From contig CACEFQ010000003.1 of assembly GCA_902558885.1 (NCBI GenBank), positions 1 to 64,000 of the forward strand: a stretch of DNA of 64,000 bases, in the 5' to 3' direction. The position numbers and the translations under genes are program-made. The notes under the pieces were generated by a model that saw only the letters and a list, made by a program, of their open reading frames with translations, did not search any database and had not been told where the DNA came from. Below, piece by piece: positions 18,096 to 26,695 of the stretch (positions are counted from its first letter, which is position 1; each line of letters begins with the position of its first letter). The DNA is from an uncultured SAR116 cluster alpha proteobacterium. Its GTDB lineage: Bacteria > Pseudomonadota > Alphaproteobacteria > Puniceispirillales > Marisalimonadaceae.

Positions 18096-19733
18096 ATGCT
18101 TCAAAAATTGAATAATTTTGAAGAGCTATGTTTAATATTTAAATGGAATATTCCAGAATTTTACAATATAGCATCTGATACAGTTGATCAGGATAATTAT
18201 CAAAATAGGATAGCATTAATTAATTTTTTACAAGACGGCAAGATAGAGGAGTGGTCTTTTGCTGATATAAAAAGATCTGCAAACGAACTAGCTAATGTTT
18301 TTGATCATTTTCATCTTGAGGCCAATGCAAGGGTCGGTATTATTTTAGGTCAATGTCCTGAAACTGCAATCGCACATATGGCTTGCTTTAAGTCTGGAAA
18401 AATTTCAATACCCTTATTTAATTTATTTGGAACAGATGCATTACATTATCGTTTATTAAATTCAAGAGCATCCTTGGTGATTTGCGATAACATTGGCTTA
18501 AATAAAATTTTTGAAATTAAAGATAGATTACCAGATTTAAAAAAAATAATTTGTATAGATAATAATGACGAAAAAAGTAATGTTTTTAATTTCAAAAAGT
18601 TATTAGAACAGGCTTCAGACAGTTATATTACAAAAAAAACAAAATCATCTGATCCAGCTTTAATAATTTATACTTCTGGAACAACAGGGGGACCTAAAGG
18701 TGCCTTGCTCCCTCATAGATCTTTGTTAGGACATATACCAGGAGTAGAAATCCCTCATGAATTTTTATCTTCATCTGAACCAGTTAAAGATTTATTTTGG
18801 ACACCAGCTGACTGGGCATGGATAGGTGGGTTGTTTGATGTGCTCCTTCCAGCATGGCATTTTGGAATTCCTGTAGTAAGTTACAGATCTCAAAAATTCG
18901 ATCCTGAAGTTACTTTTGATTTAATATCTAAGCTAGAAATAAAAAATACTTTCTTGCCACCTACTGCACTAAAAATTATGAAATCGTTTAATCCCTCTAA
19001 AACAGTAAAAGACTTGAAATTAAGAACTGTTGGTTCAGGTGGCGAAGCTCTTGGAGAAGATTTGCTAGAGTGGGGTAAGCAAATTCTAGGGGTTGGTATT
19101 AATGAGTTTTATGGTCAAACAGAATGTAATTTAACAATCTCGAATTGTGGAGCAATTATGCCAACTAAACAAGGCTCTATTGGTAAACCCGTTCCCGGTC
19201 ATGAAGTTAGAATAATTAATGAAAATGGAGAACTTATCAAAGAACCTGGATTAGATGGAGAAATAATAGTCAAATCTGATACCCCTGTATCTTTTTTAAA
19301 ATACTGGGAAAATGATAAAGCAACAAAACAAAAAGTTAAGGATGGTTGGCTCTACACTGGTGATTTTGCGTATAGGGATGAGGAGGGTTATTTTTATTTT
19401 AAAGGTAGAGCAGATGACATTATCAATACCTCAGGTTATAGGGTTGGACCAAGTGAAGTAGAAGATGCTGTACTTTCACACACAAAAGTTAGCATGGTTG
19501 CGGTGATTGGCATTCCAGATAAATTAAGAGGTCAAGTCATCAAAGCTTTTGTTGTTCCTAGGGATCTTAATAATGTTTTAACTCAGAATGAAATATTAAA
19601 AAAATCTATTCAAAATCATGTAAAATTAAAGTTAGCTGCTCACGAATATCCAAGACTTATAGAGTTTGTTTATGAATTACCTTTGACAACTACAGGTAAA
19701 ATTATACGCAAAGATTTGAGAGAAAATAATTAA
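18096..19733 (+). CDS. AMP-dependent acyl-CoA synthetase, medium-chain/acetyl-CoA synthetase-like
   Basis: CoA ligase of 545 residues in the group containing ACSM medium-chain ligases and acetyl-CoA synthetases. Motifs: IYTSGTTGGPKGALLPHRS, WTPADWAWIGGLFDVLLPAW, NEFYGQTECNL, LYTGDFAYRDEEGYFYFKGRADDIINTSGYRVGP, and the C-terminal LTTTGKIIRKDLR holding the adenylation Lys. The SGYRVGP hinge motif is typical of the acetyl/medium-chain class. The start is preceded by AAAGGAAAGGTG at a somewhat long distance. It is divergent from the indolepyruvate oxidoreductase gene with a 96-bp AT-rich gap. The substrate is unknown. Confidence 0.9.
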   Translation: MLQKLNNFEELCLIFKWNIPEFYNIASDTVDQDNYQNRIALINFLQDGKIEEWSFADIKRSANELANVFDHFHLEANARVGIILGQCPETAIAHMACFKSGKISIPLFNLFGTDALHYRLLNSRASLVICDNIGLNKIFEIKDRLPDLKKIICIDNNDEKSNVFNFKKLLEQASDSYITKKTKSSDPALIIYTSGTTGGPKGALLPHRSLLGHIPGVEIPHEFLSSSEPVKDLFWTPADWAWIGGLFDVLLPAWHFGIPVVSYRSQKFDPEVTFDLISKLEIKNTFLPPTALKIMKSFNPSKTVKDLKLRTVGSGGEALGEDLLEWGKQILGVGINEFYGQTECNLTISNCGAIMPTKQGSIGKPVPGHEVRIINENGELIKEPGLDGEIIVKSDTPVSFLKYWENDKATKQKVKDGWLYTGDFAYRDEEGYFYFKGRADDIINTSGYRVGPSEVEDAVLSHTKVSMVAVIGIPDKLRGQVIKAFVVPRDLNNVLTQNEILKKSIQNHVKLKLAAHEYPRLIEFVYELPLTTTGKIIRKDLRENN

Positions 19734-19860
19734 TAAATTATAGATTTATTTTGACTGATTGTGCAAATATTTATTCTTTAATGCTTTTAATTAGATAAAT
19801 TTATATTTTTAAGGTTTAAGAAATAAGCTATGATAATTAAAATTATTTTAAGGAATTTAA

Positions 19861-21156
19861 ATGAGTGAAAATTACAAATTCGACACCCTTTCTTTACATG
19901 CTGGACATATTCCAGATAAAGAGACTGGTTCTCGTGCTGTACCTATTTATCAAACAACATCCTATGTTTTTAATAGTACAGAAGAAGCTGCTTCTTTGTA
20001 TAATATGGAAGTTGGTGGACATTTATACACTAGAATATCAAATCCTACAGTTGCAGCACTTGAGCAAAGGTTAGCCGCTCTAGAGGGCGGAGCAAGTGCT
20101 CTTGCATGTTCAAGTGGAATGGCTGCAATGCATCTTGTGATTTCCGCAATTTGCAGTAGTGGAGATCATATTGTCGCATCTAGTAAAATGTATGGAGCTA
20201 ATATTAATTTGCTTCAGCATACTATGCCTCGTTTTGGTATTAAAACCGACTTTGTTAATCCCAATGATCCACAAGCAATTGAGAGGGCAATAAAACCAAA
20301 CACAAAATTAGTTTTTGGAGAAGTTATTGGTAATCCAGGATTAGATATAATGGATGTTCCAGAAATTGCAAAAATATGTAACTCAAAAAATATTCCTTTA
20401 GTACTAGACGCTACGTTTAATACTCCTTATTTAATGCAACCATTTAAATATGGTGCTAATATTATTGTTCACTCACTTACGAAGTGGTTAGGGGGTCATG
20501 GTATTGCGATAGGAGGTGCCATTGTAAATGGTGGTAACTTTGATTGGGGAGATAAAGAAAAATTTCCTACAATATCAGGACCACATTTTGCCCTAGGTGG
20601 TATAAGTTTTTGGGAAGAATTTGGCCCATCTGCCCTAATTGCAAAAATAAGAGCAGAAGGCATGTATAATTTTGGACCTTCTTTATCTCCAACTAATGCT
20701 TTCTATTTAATGCAAGGAATTGAAACACTTCCTTTGAGAATGAAAAAACATATTGAAAACACTCGCTCTATATTGAATTTTTTAGTAAACCATGAAATGG
20801 TAGAATGGGTAAAACATCCAGATTTAGAAACACATCCTGACCATGAAGTTGCAAAAAGAATATTACCCAAAGGATCTGGGTCAATTGTTGCTTTTGGTAT
20901 TAAAGGTGGACGTGAAGCAGGGAAAATATTTATTGAGTCTGTACAATTAGCTTCACATTTAGCAAATGTTGGCGATGCTAAAACTTTACTTATTCATCCA
21001 GGGAGCACAACTCACTCTCATTTGAGTTCTGATGCTATGAAAGAGGGTGGATTAACTGATGATATGATAAGACTTTCAGTTGGATTAGAAGATATTAATG
21101 ACATCACAAAAGACTTTGAAAGAGGTTTCAAGGCTGTAAAAAAGCTTAATAAGTAG
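19861..21156 (+). CDS. metY: O-acetylhomoserine sulfhydrylase (MetY type)
   Basis: PLP enzyme of 431 residues from the Cys/Met metabolism family. It makes homocysteine (or methionine) from O-acetylhomoserine and sulfide (or methanethiol) in the cytoplasm. The PLP Lys208 lies in VHSLTKWLGGHG; SSGMAAMH and LYTRISNPT form the cofactor and substrate contacts. The OAH sulfhydrylase-type insertion with FALGGISFWEEFGPSALI distinguishes it from cystathionine gamma-synthase. AAGGAAT precedes the ATG. The 127-bp leader was searched by eye for the SAM-II/SAM-V type GCTAAAAAGG signature without success. An alpha/beta hydrolase follows after 7 bp. Confidence 0.92.
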   Translation: MSENYKFDTLSLHAGHIPDKETGSRAVPIYQTTSYVFNSTEEAASLYNMEVGGHLYTRISNPTVAALEQRLAALEGGASALACSSGMAAMHLVISAICSSGDHIVASSKMYGANINLLQHTMPRFGIKTDFVNPNDPQAIERAIKPNTKLVFGEVIGNPGLDIMDVPEIAKICNSKNIPLVLDATFNTPYLMQPFKYGANIIVHSLTKWLGGHGIAIGGAIVNGGNFDWGDKEKFPTISGPHFALGGISFWEEFGPSALIAKIRAEGMYNFGPSLSPTNAFYLMQGIETLPLRMKKHIENTRSILNFLVNHEMVEWVKHPDLETHPDHEVAKRILPKGSGSIVAFGIKGGREAGKIFIESVQLASHLANVGDAKTLLIHPGSTTHSHLSSDAMKEGGLTDDMIRLSVGLEDINDITKDFERGFKAVKKLNK

Positions 21157-21163
21157 GAATATC

Positions 21164-21961
21164 ATGATCATTAATTTTAAAGGTGCTAAGACTTACATAG
21201 GTACAGGTGGTAAAAGTTTAGATATTACTAAAAGGACTTTGTGTTTTTTACACGGGTCTGGTCAAAATCATTTGAGCTTCATTCAACAGGCTCGTTTTTT
21301 TGCTTATAAAGGGTATTCTGTAATTGTCCCTGATATGCCAGCCCATGGATTTTCTGATGGCAATCCCTGTAAATCAATAAAAGAAAATGCTGAATGGATA
21401 AATGACTTATTAGTTGAACTAAATCTTAAAAACGTGGTTGTTATCGGACATTCTCAAGGATGTTTAGTAGCCCTAGAATTGAATAAGATTATCAAAAGTG
21501 CTCTAGAAGCACTAATATTTGTTGCGGGATCAAATGAAATTCCAGTTAATCGATTTTTATTAGATCTTTCAAAAGAAAATCCACAAAAAGCCTCTCAAAT
21601 GATGGTTACTTGGGGACATGGAATTGATGGTGACATGTCAATTAATAAATGGCCAGGACATTCCCATTATGGAGAAGGTAATAATATAATGTGCATGAAT
21701 AAACCAACAGCTTTAAAGTATGATTTAAACTCTTGTAATGATTACTTAGACGGTATAGATGCCTCAAAAATAATCAAAGTTCCAACATTAGCTGTTTTGG
21801 CAATAAATGATCAAATGACGCCATTAAAATCAGGTTTAAAATTTGTAGAACTTATAAAAAATTGTGAAACTCACATTCTTGATTGTGGTCATTTTCTTCC
21901 ATCTGAAAGGCCTATGGAATTAAACTCAATAATCAAATCTTTTCTTTCAAAATTAAAATAA
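21164..21961 (+). CDS. Alpha/beta hydrolase
   Basis: Soluble hydrolase of 265 residues with the alpha/beta fold. The oxyanion-loop element LHGSGQNHLSF is at about residues 29-39, the nucleophile elbow GHSQGC gives Ser97, a candidate acid is in LAINDQMTP, and the catalytic His is in DCGHFLPSERP. No signal peptide is seen. It lies 7 bp after metY and 27 bp before a CoA ligase, so it may act on an ester or thioester in that pathway. A homoserine acetyltransferase (MetX) role was considered because of the metY neighbour, but the protein is about 100 residues too short and lacks the MetX pattern. Confidence 0.85.
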   Translation: MIINFKGAKTYIGTGGKSLDITKRTLCFLHGSGQNHLSFIQQARFFAYKGYSVIVPDMPAHGFSDGNPCKSIKENAEWINDLLVELNLKNVVVIGHSQGCLVALELNKIIKSALEALIFVAGSNEIPVNRFLLDLSKENPQKASQMMVTWGHGIDGDMSINKWPGHSHYGEGNNIMCMNKPTALKYDLNSCNDYLDGIDASKIIKVPTLAVLAINDQMTPLKSGLKFVELIKNCETHILDCGHFLPSERPMELNSIIKSFLSKLK

Positions 21962-21988
21962 TTTTCAAATAGGGATTTTGTAAATTAA

Positions 21989-23569
21989 ATGAACGAAAAA
22001 AATTACTTCTTATTCCATAATGCTCATAGTTCAGATCATTGGAGAATTTCTGAAATTATCCTAGATCAATGCAAAAAACATCCAAAAAGAGAAATTATTG
22101 AATTTATAGATGGTCCAAAATGGAATTTTCATGACCTAAAAATTAAATCTTTAGAAAAAGCTAAAATTTTAAAAGAATTGAGTTTAAATGAAGGTGACAA
22201 TCTAACAGTTTTAATAGAAGACCCAAAAGAATTCATACAATATTGGATAGCATGCAGTTTTATAGGAGTTATGTTTGTAGCTATTAATACTGCTATAAAA
22301 GGTAATGTATTATTACATCAAATTAAGACATCTAAATCAAAAATTGTTCTTGTTGAAGATAAATTTTTTCATGAAGTAAAAAGCTTGGTTGATCTATATA
22401 GATTAGAAGTTGAAATTTTAAATTGTAAAGGTTTAAAGAACAAAGACCTTTTGATTGAAAACAAGATTATTTTTGGAAAGTTAAGTGACAATGTTTGTAC
22501 TATGTTTACAAGTGGAACATCAGGGCCTTCTAAAGGAGTTATGATGCCCAATGCACATTGTGTTCTGTTTGCTATAGGAACAATTGAAAATTACAACTTA
22601 AGATATTATCACACTTTTTACATCTCATTACCTTTATTCCATGCTAATGGATTATTTATGCAACTTTTGGCGTGTATTATGACTGGTGCAAAAGCAGTTA
22701 TAAGAACTAGATTCTCAGCCTCAAATTGGCTTAAAGATATTAGAAAGTATAATATAACTCATACTAATATGTTAGGTGCTATAGCTGCGTTTATTGTTGC
22801 GCAACCGCCTACTAAATACGATAAAGATCATAATTTAGAAGTAATTGGTTCAGCTCCGTTGCCAAGTGAACCTGAAAAAATTTTTAGAAATAGATTTGGT
22901 GTAAAATATGTATTACCGCTTTATGGCATGACAGAAGTTAATATTCCAATATATGGTTTAAAAAGTGAAATAGGTAATGGCAGGTGTGGAAAATTGTATA
23001 ATAAATATTTTGAGGTTGAAATAAGAGACCCTGAAAAAGATACACCGGTTAATGACGGCTTAGTTGGTGAAATAGTTGTAAGACCAAAACAACCCTTTGG
23101 TTTTATGTCTGGTTATTTAGGAATGCCAGAGAAAACAGTAGAAAGTTGGAGAAATTTCTGGTTTCATACTGGTGATGCAGGGATTAGAGAAAAGTCAGGG
23201 CATTTTGTTTTTGTAGATAGAATTAAGGATTGCATTAGAAGAAGAGGTGAAAATATTTCGTCATACGAAGTTGAACAAGCTTTTTTAGAAATTCCATTTA
23301 TTACAGAAGCAGCTGCATATGCAATTTCAGCTGATGGTGGTGAAGGAATGGAAGATGAAGTAATGGTAGCCTTGATGATTAATAACAAAATAAATATAGA
23401 TTTTGATGAATTACTTGAAAAAACAAAAATAAACTTAGCTAAATTTGCCATACCAAAATATATAAGAGTAATGAAAGAGTTTCCAAAAACACAAACAGGT
23501 AAGATCCAAAAAAATAAGCTAAGAGAAGAAGGGGTTACTATAGATACTTGGCAAAATAAAAATATTTAA
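21989..23569 (+). CDS. AMP-dependent CoA ligase, CaiC-like
   Basis: Adenylate-forming CoA ligase of 526 residues, closest by motif to the crotonobetaine/carnitine-CoA ligase and short-chain ligase group. Motifs are TMFTSGTSGPSKGVMMPNAH, LYGMTEVNIP, FHTGDAGIREKSGHFVFVDRIKDCIRRRGENISSYEVE and KTQTGKIQKNKLR. The IRRRGENIS hinge is typical of CaiC-like enzymes. AGGGA precedes the start. It is part of a collinear run with metY, the hydrolase and the DapA-like gene. Substrate unknown; no carnitine dehydratase is present in this neighbourhood. Confidence 0.88.
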   Translation: MNEKNYFLFHNAHSSDHWRISEIILDQCKKHPKREIIEFIDGPKWNFHDLKIKSLEKAKILKELSLNEGDNLTVLIEDPKEFIQYWIACSFIGVMFVAINTAIKGNVLLHQIKTSKSKIVLVEDKFFHEVKSLVDLYRLEVEILNCKGLKNKDLLIENKIIFGKLSDNVCTMFTSGTSGPSKGVMMPNAHCVLFAIGTIENYNLRYYHTFYISLPLFHANGLFMQLLACIMTGAKAVIRTRFSASNWLKDIRKYNITHTNMLGAIAAFIVAQPPTKYDKDHNLEVIGSAPLPSEPEKIFRNRFGVKYVLPLYGMTEVNIPIYGLKSEIGNGRCGKLYNKYFEVEIRDPEKDTPVNDGLVGEIVVRPKQPFGFMSGYLGMPEKTVESWRNFWFHTGDAGIREKSGHFVFVDRIKDCIRRRGENISSYEVEQAFLEIPFITEAAAYAISADGGEGMEDEVMVALMINNKINIDFDELLEKTKINLAKFAIPKYIRVMKEFPKTQTGKIQKNKLREEGVTIDTWQNKNI

Positions 23570-23607
23570 TTATCATAAATTGAAATAAAAAACATGAAGG
23601 GGTCAAA

Positions 23608-24525
23608 ATGGCAAATAATAAATTTCAGGGTTGCTGGCCAGTGGCTCCAACACCATTTAAAGACAATGGTGAGCTCGACATAGAAGGCATGAAAAGAGTT
23701 CTAGATTGCATGGTGGATCAAAATGTTGATGGCATTTGTATACTAGCGAATTATTCTGAGCAGTTTTTGTTATCAGACGAAGAAAGAGAGATTTTAACTA
23801 GATTATGTATTGAACACGTATCTGGTAGAGTTCCAATAATCACAACTGTGAGTCATTTTTCAACAGATATTGCACTTTCACGTGCTAAATTAGTAAAAGA
23901 ACTTGGTGGTGAAATGCTTATGATGATGCCTCCATATCATGGCGCTCTAATGAGAGGAACATCTCAACAAACATTTGAACAATTTGCAAAAGTTGGTGAA
24001 GCAGGTGTCACTATTATGGTTCAAGACGCACCATTATCAGGAGTTGATTTATCTGTGCCTCTCTTAGTAAAAATGGCCAAAGAGATAGAAATGGTGAAAT
24101 GTTTCAAAATTGAGTGCGCTCAAGCGGCTTCTAAATTAAGAAAACTCGTAATTGAAGGTGGTGACGCCATTGAAGGACCATTTGATGGAGAAGAAGGAAT
24201 AACATTGTTTGCTGATTTAGAAGCTGGTGCAACTGGTAACATGAGTTCAGCAATGATACCAGACTTAATTAGACCAGTTGTTTTAGACTATTTGGACAGA
24301 GAATTTGATAAATCTCAAGATAAATATAATAATATTTTACCTTTAATTAATTATGAAAATAGGCAGTGTGGATTCAGAGCAACTAAGGTAATTATGAAAG
24401 AAGGGGGTGTTATTAATTCAGATTTTTGTAGACATCCAATTCCGCCTTTAGAAGAACAAACAAAAACAGGATTAATCAAATTAGTTAAGAAATATGATCC
24501 AATCGCCTTAAACTGGGGTAAATAA
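23608..24525 (+). CDS. DapA-superfamily class I aldolase/dehydratase (L-2-keto-3-deoxyarabonate dehydratase-like)
   Basis: TIM-barrel Schiff-base enzyme of 305 residues. The Schiff-base Lys167 lies in MVKCFKIE. The Tyr that dihydrodipicolinate synthases carry in their YN-P motif is absent; the equivalent segment reads MVQDAPLSG, and the GTTGE pyruvate-binding motif is replaced by ILANYSEQ. This pattern, with EGPFDGEEGITLFADLEAG and LINYENRQ, suggests a sugar-acid dehydratase or aldolase rather than lysine biosynthesis; L-2-keto-3-deoxyarabonate dehydratase is my best guess. GAAGGGG gives a good ribosome-binding site. No sugar-acid dehydrogenases are adjacent, so the substrate remains open. 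Confidence 0.8.
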   Translation: MANNKFQGCWPVAPTPFKDNGELDIEGMKRVLDCMVDQNVDGICILANYSEQFLLSDEEREILTRLCIEHVSGRVPIITTVSHFSTDIALSRAKLVKELGGEMLMMMPPYHGALMRGTSQQTFEQFAKVGEAGVTIMVQDAPLSGVDLSVPLLVKMAKEIEMVKCFKIECAQAASKLRKLVIEGGDAIEGPFDGEEGITLFADLEAGATGNMSSAMIPDLIRPVVLDYLDREFDKSQDKYNNILPLINYENRQCGFRATKVIMKEGGVINSDFCRHPIPPLEEQTKTGLIKLVKKYDPIALNWGK

Positions 24526-24562
24526 AATTTAAAATACTTATTAAATAATATTGGAGGAACTA

Positions 24563-25075
24563 TTGCCTTACACTTTAGATGATTTAGTTCAAGATATTAA
24601 AGAAATTATTAATAATGAAAAAATGCCGGATGGGTCAGATAAAATTTGCTATTTTGTTTCAAAAGCTCTTATGGATCAAAATTTTATAGCTGATAATCTT
24701 CCAGATAGAGCTAATGGTGAATTACCCAGACAAATACTTTATGAAGATAAAGACACAGGTTTTTGTATTTGCGGTCATGTTCATGATAATGAAGCAATAG
24801 GTAGTCCCCATGACCATGGATCAAGCTGGGCAATTTATGGACAAGCCTCTGGTGAAACAGAAATGACTGATTGGCAAATTATTGAAAAAAATAATTTAAA
24901 TGATGTTGTAAATGTTAAACCAAAAAAAACTTATATTATGAAAGCTGGTGATGTGCATTTTTATGATGTGGGTCACGTTCATTCACCTGTTAGAAAGCAT
25001 CCTGTTAGATTATTAAGGATTGAAGGAGCTAACTTGGATAATATAAAAAGATCTAATATTAAAGCAATATCCTAA
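24563..25075 (+). CDS. Cysteine dioxygenase-like cupin protein
   Basis: Cupin-fold protein of about 170 residues with likely mononuclear iron. First-motif histidines are in SPHDHGSSWAIYGQASGE and a third is in DVGHVHSPVR, the arrangement of cysteine-dioxygenase-type thiol dioxygenases. The track places the start at TTG 24551, but the bases there (TTGGAGGAA) form the ribosome-binding site itself. GGAGG lies 5 bases before a second TTG at 24563, which I take as the start (protein begins with PYTLDDLVQ). The 3' end overlaps the convergent rhodanese gene by 17 bp. A thiol-oxidising role is inferred from the motif and from the sulfur-related neighbours; another cupin function is possible. Confidence 0.75.
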   Translation: MPYTLDDLVQDIKEIINNEKMPDGSDKICYFVSKALMDQNFIADNLPDRANGELPRQILYEDKDTGFCICGHVHDNEAIGSPHDHGSSWAIYGQASGETEMTDWQIIEKNNLNDVVNVKPKKTYIMKAGDVHFYDVGHVHSPVRKHPVRLLRIEGANLDNIKRSNIKAIS

Positions 25076-26621
25076 AAAACACCCTTTCTTCTTCATCCAT
25101 ATTTTTTATTAAATCTGTTTCCCATTTTAAGTAATTTCTTGCATGTTCTTTGTTTCCTTGATGACGAAGGTGTGTATGAAAATTAAAATCAATAAATGTT
25201 TGATCCAACTCAACTTTTGTTGAATCAATATAATCCAAACAATGTTCAACGTCTTTGTCATTCCAATTATATACTTGAACCACATACCCTGGATCTTTCT
25301 CTTGAAGATCACTTACAATTAGGCTTGCTTTTGGTAAATCATTAGTAACTAGAATCATTGATTTAATATGGCGTGGCATCTCTTTTATTATGAATCTATT
25401 GGTCCAAACTGACTTCTTTATTCTTTTTTTACAATAATCAACGCTGTTTCGAATATCAAAGATATGAGTATCTTTAAAATTTTTAAAATTCTCTAAATTA
25501 ATTAAATTTAAAGGGATGGTTTTAAAGTTTACTTCAAGTTTGAGATTTAAATTTTTAATTTTTTTAGGGCTTTCATTAACAACATAACAATGATAGCTCA
25601 TTTTTTTTAACCATAACGCTGTCATACCTGCTCTTACTAGGTCACCGTCATCAAATACAATTACATGTGATTTTAATACACCAATATATTTATCAGTAGC
25701 TTGTACTAATTGACCACCAGGTACGTTTCTTAATTTAGATAATTTATTTTTTTGATTTGAATTTGTTCTTACATCAAAAACATATGTGGTTATGTTCTTA
25801 TCATTAATGAGTTTCTGGGCTTGATTAAAATCAATGATTTCAACTTTATTTTCTAATAAATTTACCATCTTTTCTCTAAGCTCATTAATTTTTTCACTCT
25901 TTGGTGTTTTGTCAAAAAATTTAGTTTTTCCGTGATCTAACTTAAAATTATTTAAAAACCATCCTTGCGTACCATTTTCCAGAGCATAAACTTTATTTTT
26001 AATACCAAAATCTATCAATGTCTGAGTACCTATAATAGATCTTGTTCTACCGGCGCAATTAATTATAATTTCAGTATCTGAACTTTTTATTAATTCGGAA
26101 ATTCTATAGGGTATTTCAGCGTTTGGGCAACAAACACTTCCAGGTATACTCATCTTATTATATTCATCGAATGGTCTGCCGTCTAATATAACAATATCTT
26201 TCTTTTCTTTTTGTTTCTTTGATAACTGAGAAGCTGTTATAGATGGTGTGTTAAATTGCTCTTCAATTAATTCACCAAAACTTTTACTTGGTACATTAAT
26301 TCCATCAAACAATCGAAACTTAGACTTAATCCACCCTTCAACCCCGTCTTTTAAAATAAAAATATTTATATATTTTAAATTTTTTGCCTGTTTGTAAATT
26401 ATTTCTGAAACACCGTTGTTATTGTCAAATAACACTATGCGTACTTTTTTGTTAGGCACTAGCTTTTCAACATTTATTTCAAACTCACTAAATGGAATTG
26501 AAATAGAAAACATAGGGTGTCCCTTAGTATGTTGAGCCGTCTCTCTTACGTCAATGAACGCAAGTTCCTGATCATCAGAAATCCAATTTTTTACTGTTTT
26601 TGCTTCTACAAAATTTCTCAT
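25059..26621 (-). CDS. Multidomain rhodanese protein (about four tandem domains)
   Basis: A 520-residue protein built from about four rhodanese-like repeats, each with a strand ending in a D-R or D-x-R motif (FIDVRETAQHTKGHP, ILDGRPFDEYNKMSIPG, VFDVRTNSNQKN, IFDIRNSVDYCKKR). Only the second repeat has an active-site cysteine, Cys189 in INCAGRTRSIIG. The loop cysteine is missing in repeats 1 (LFDNNNG), 3 (VFDDGDLVRAG) and 4 (VTNDLP), which probably have structural or binding roles. It should move sulfane sulfur in the cytoplasm. The gene converges on the cupin gene with a 17-bp overlap of coding ends. Confidence 0.82.
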   Translation of the reverse strand: MRNFVEAKTVKNWISDDQELAFIDVRETAQHTKGHPMFSISIPFSEFEINVEKLVPNKKVRIVLFDNNNGVSEIIYKQAKNLKYINIFILKDGVEGWIKSKFRLFDGINVPSKSFGELIEEQFNTPSITASQLSKKQKEKKDIVILDGRPFDEYNKMSIPGSVCCPNAEIPYRISELIKSSDTEIIINCAGRTRSIIGTQTLIDFGIKNKVYALENGTQGWFLNNFKLDHGKTKFFDKTPKSEKINELREKMVNLLENKVEIIDFNQAQKLINDKNITTYVFDVRTNSNQKNKLSKLRNVPGGQLVQATDKYIGVLKSHVIVFDDGDLVRAGMTALWLKKMSYHCYVVNESPKKIKNLNLKLEVNFKTIPLNLINLENFKNFKDTHIFDIRNSVDYCKKRIKKSVWTNRFIIKEMPRHIKSMILVTNDLPKASLIVSDLQEKDPGYVVQVYNWNDKDVEHCLDYIDSTKVELDQTFIDFNFHTHLRHQGNKEHARNYLKWETDLIKNMDEEERVFFRILL

Positions 26622-26695
26622 CTTAAAATATAATCATTGATTTAAATTTAATAATTAAAAAAATTAATATATGTTTTTTGATAAGGTTAGTCAAA

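Noticed and set aside
19734-19860. Possible SAM-responsive riboswitch in the metY leader
   Set aside because: The leader is AT-rich and lacks the GCTAAAAAGG-type conserved core of SAM-II/SAM-V; only a weak 7-bp AT hairpin after the preceding gene is visible.
21164-21961. Homoserine acetyltransferase (metX) as the partner of metY
   Set aside because: The protein is a generic alpha/beta hydrolase of 265 residues without the MetX length or pattern.
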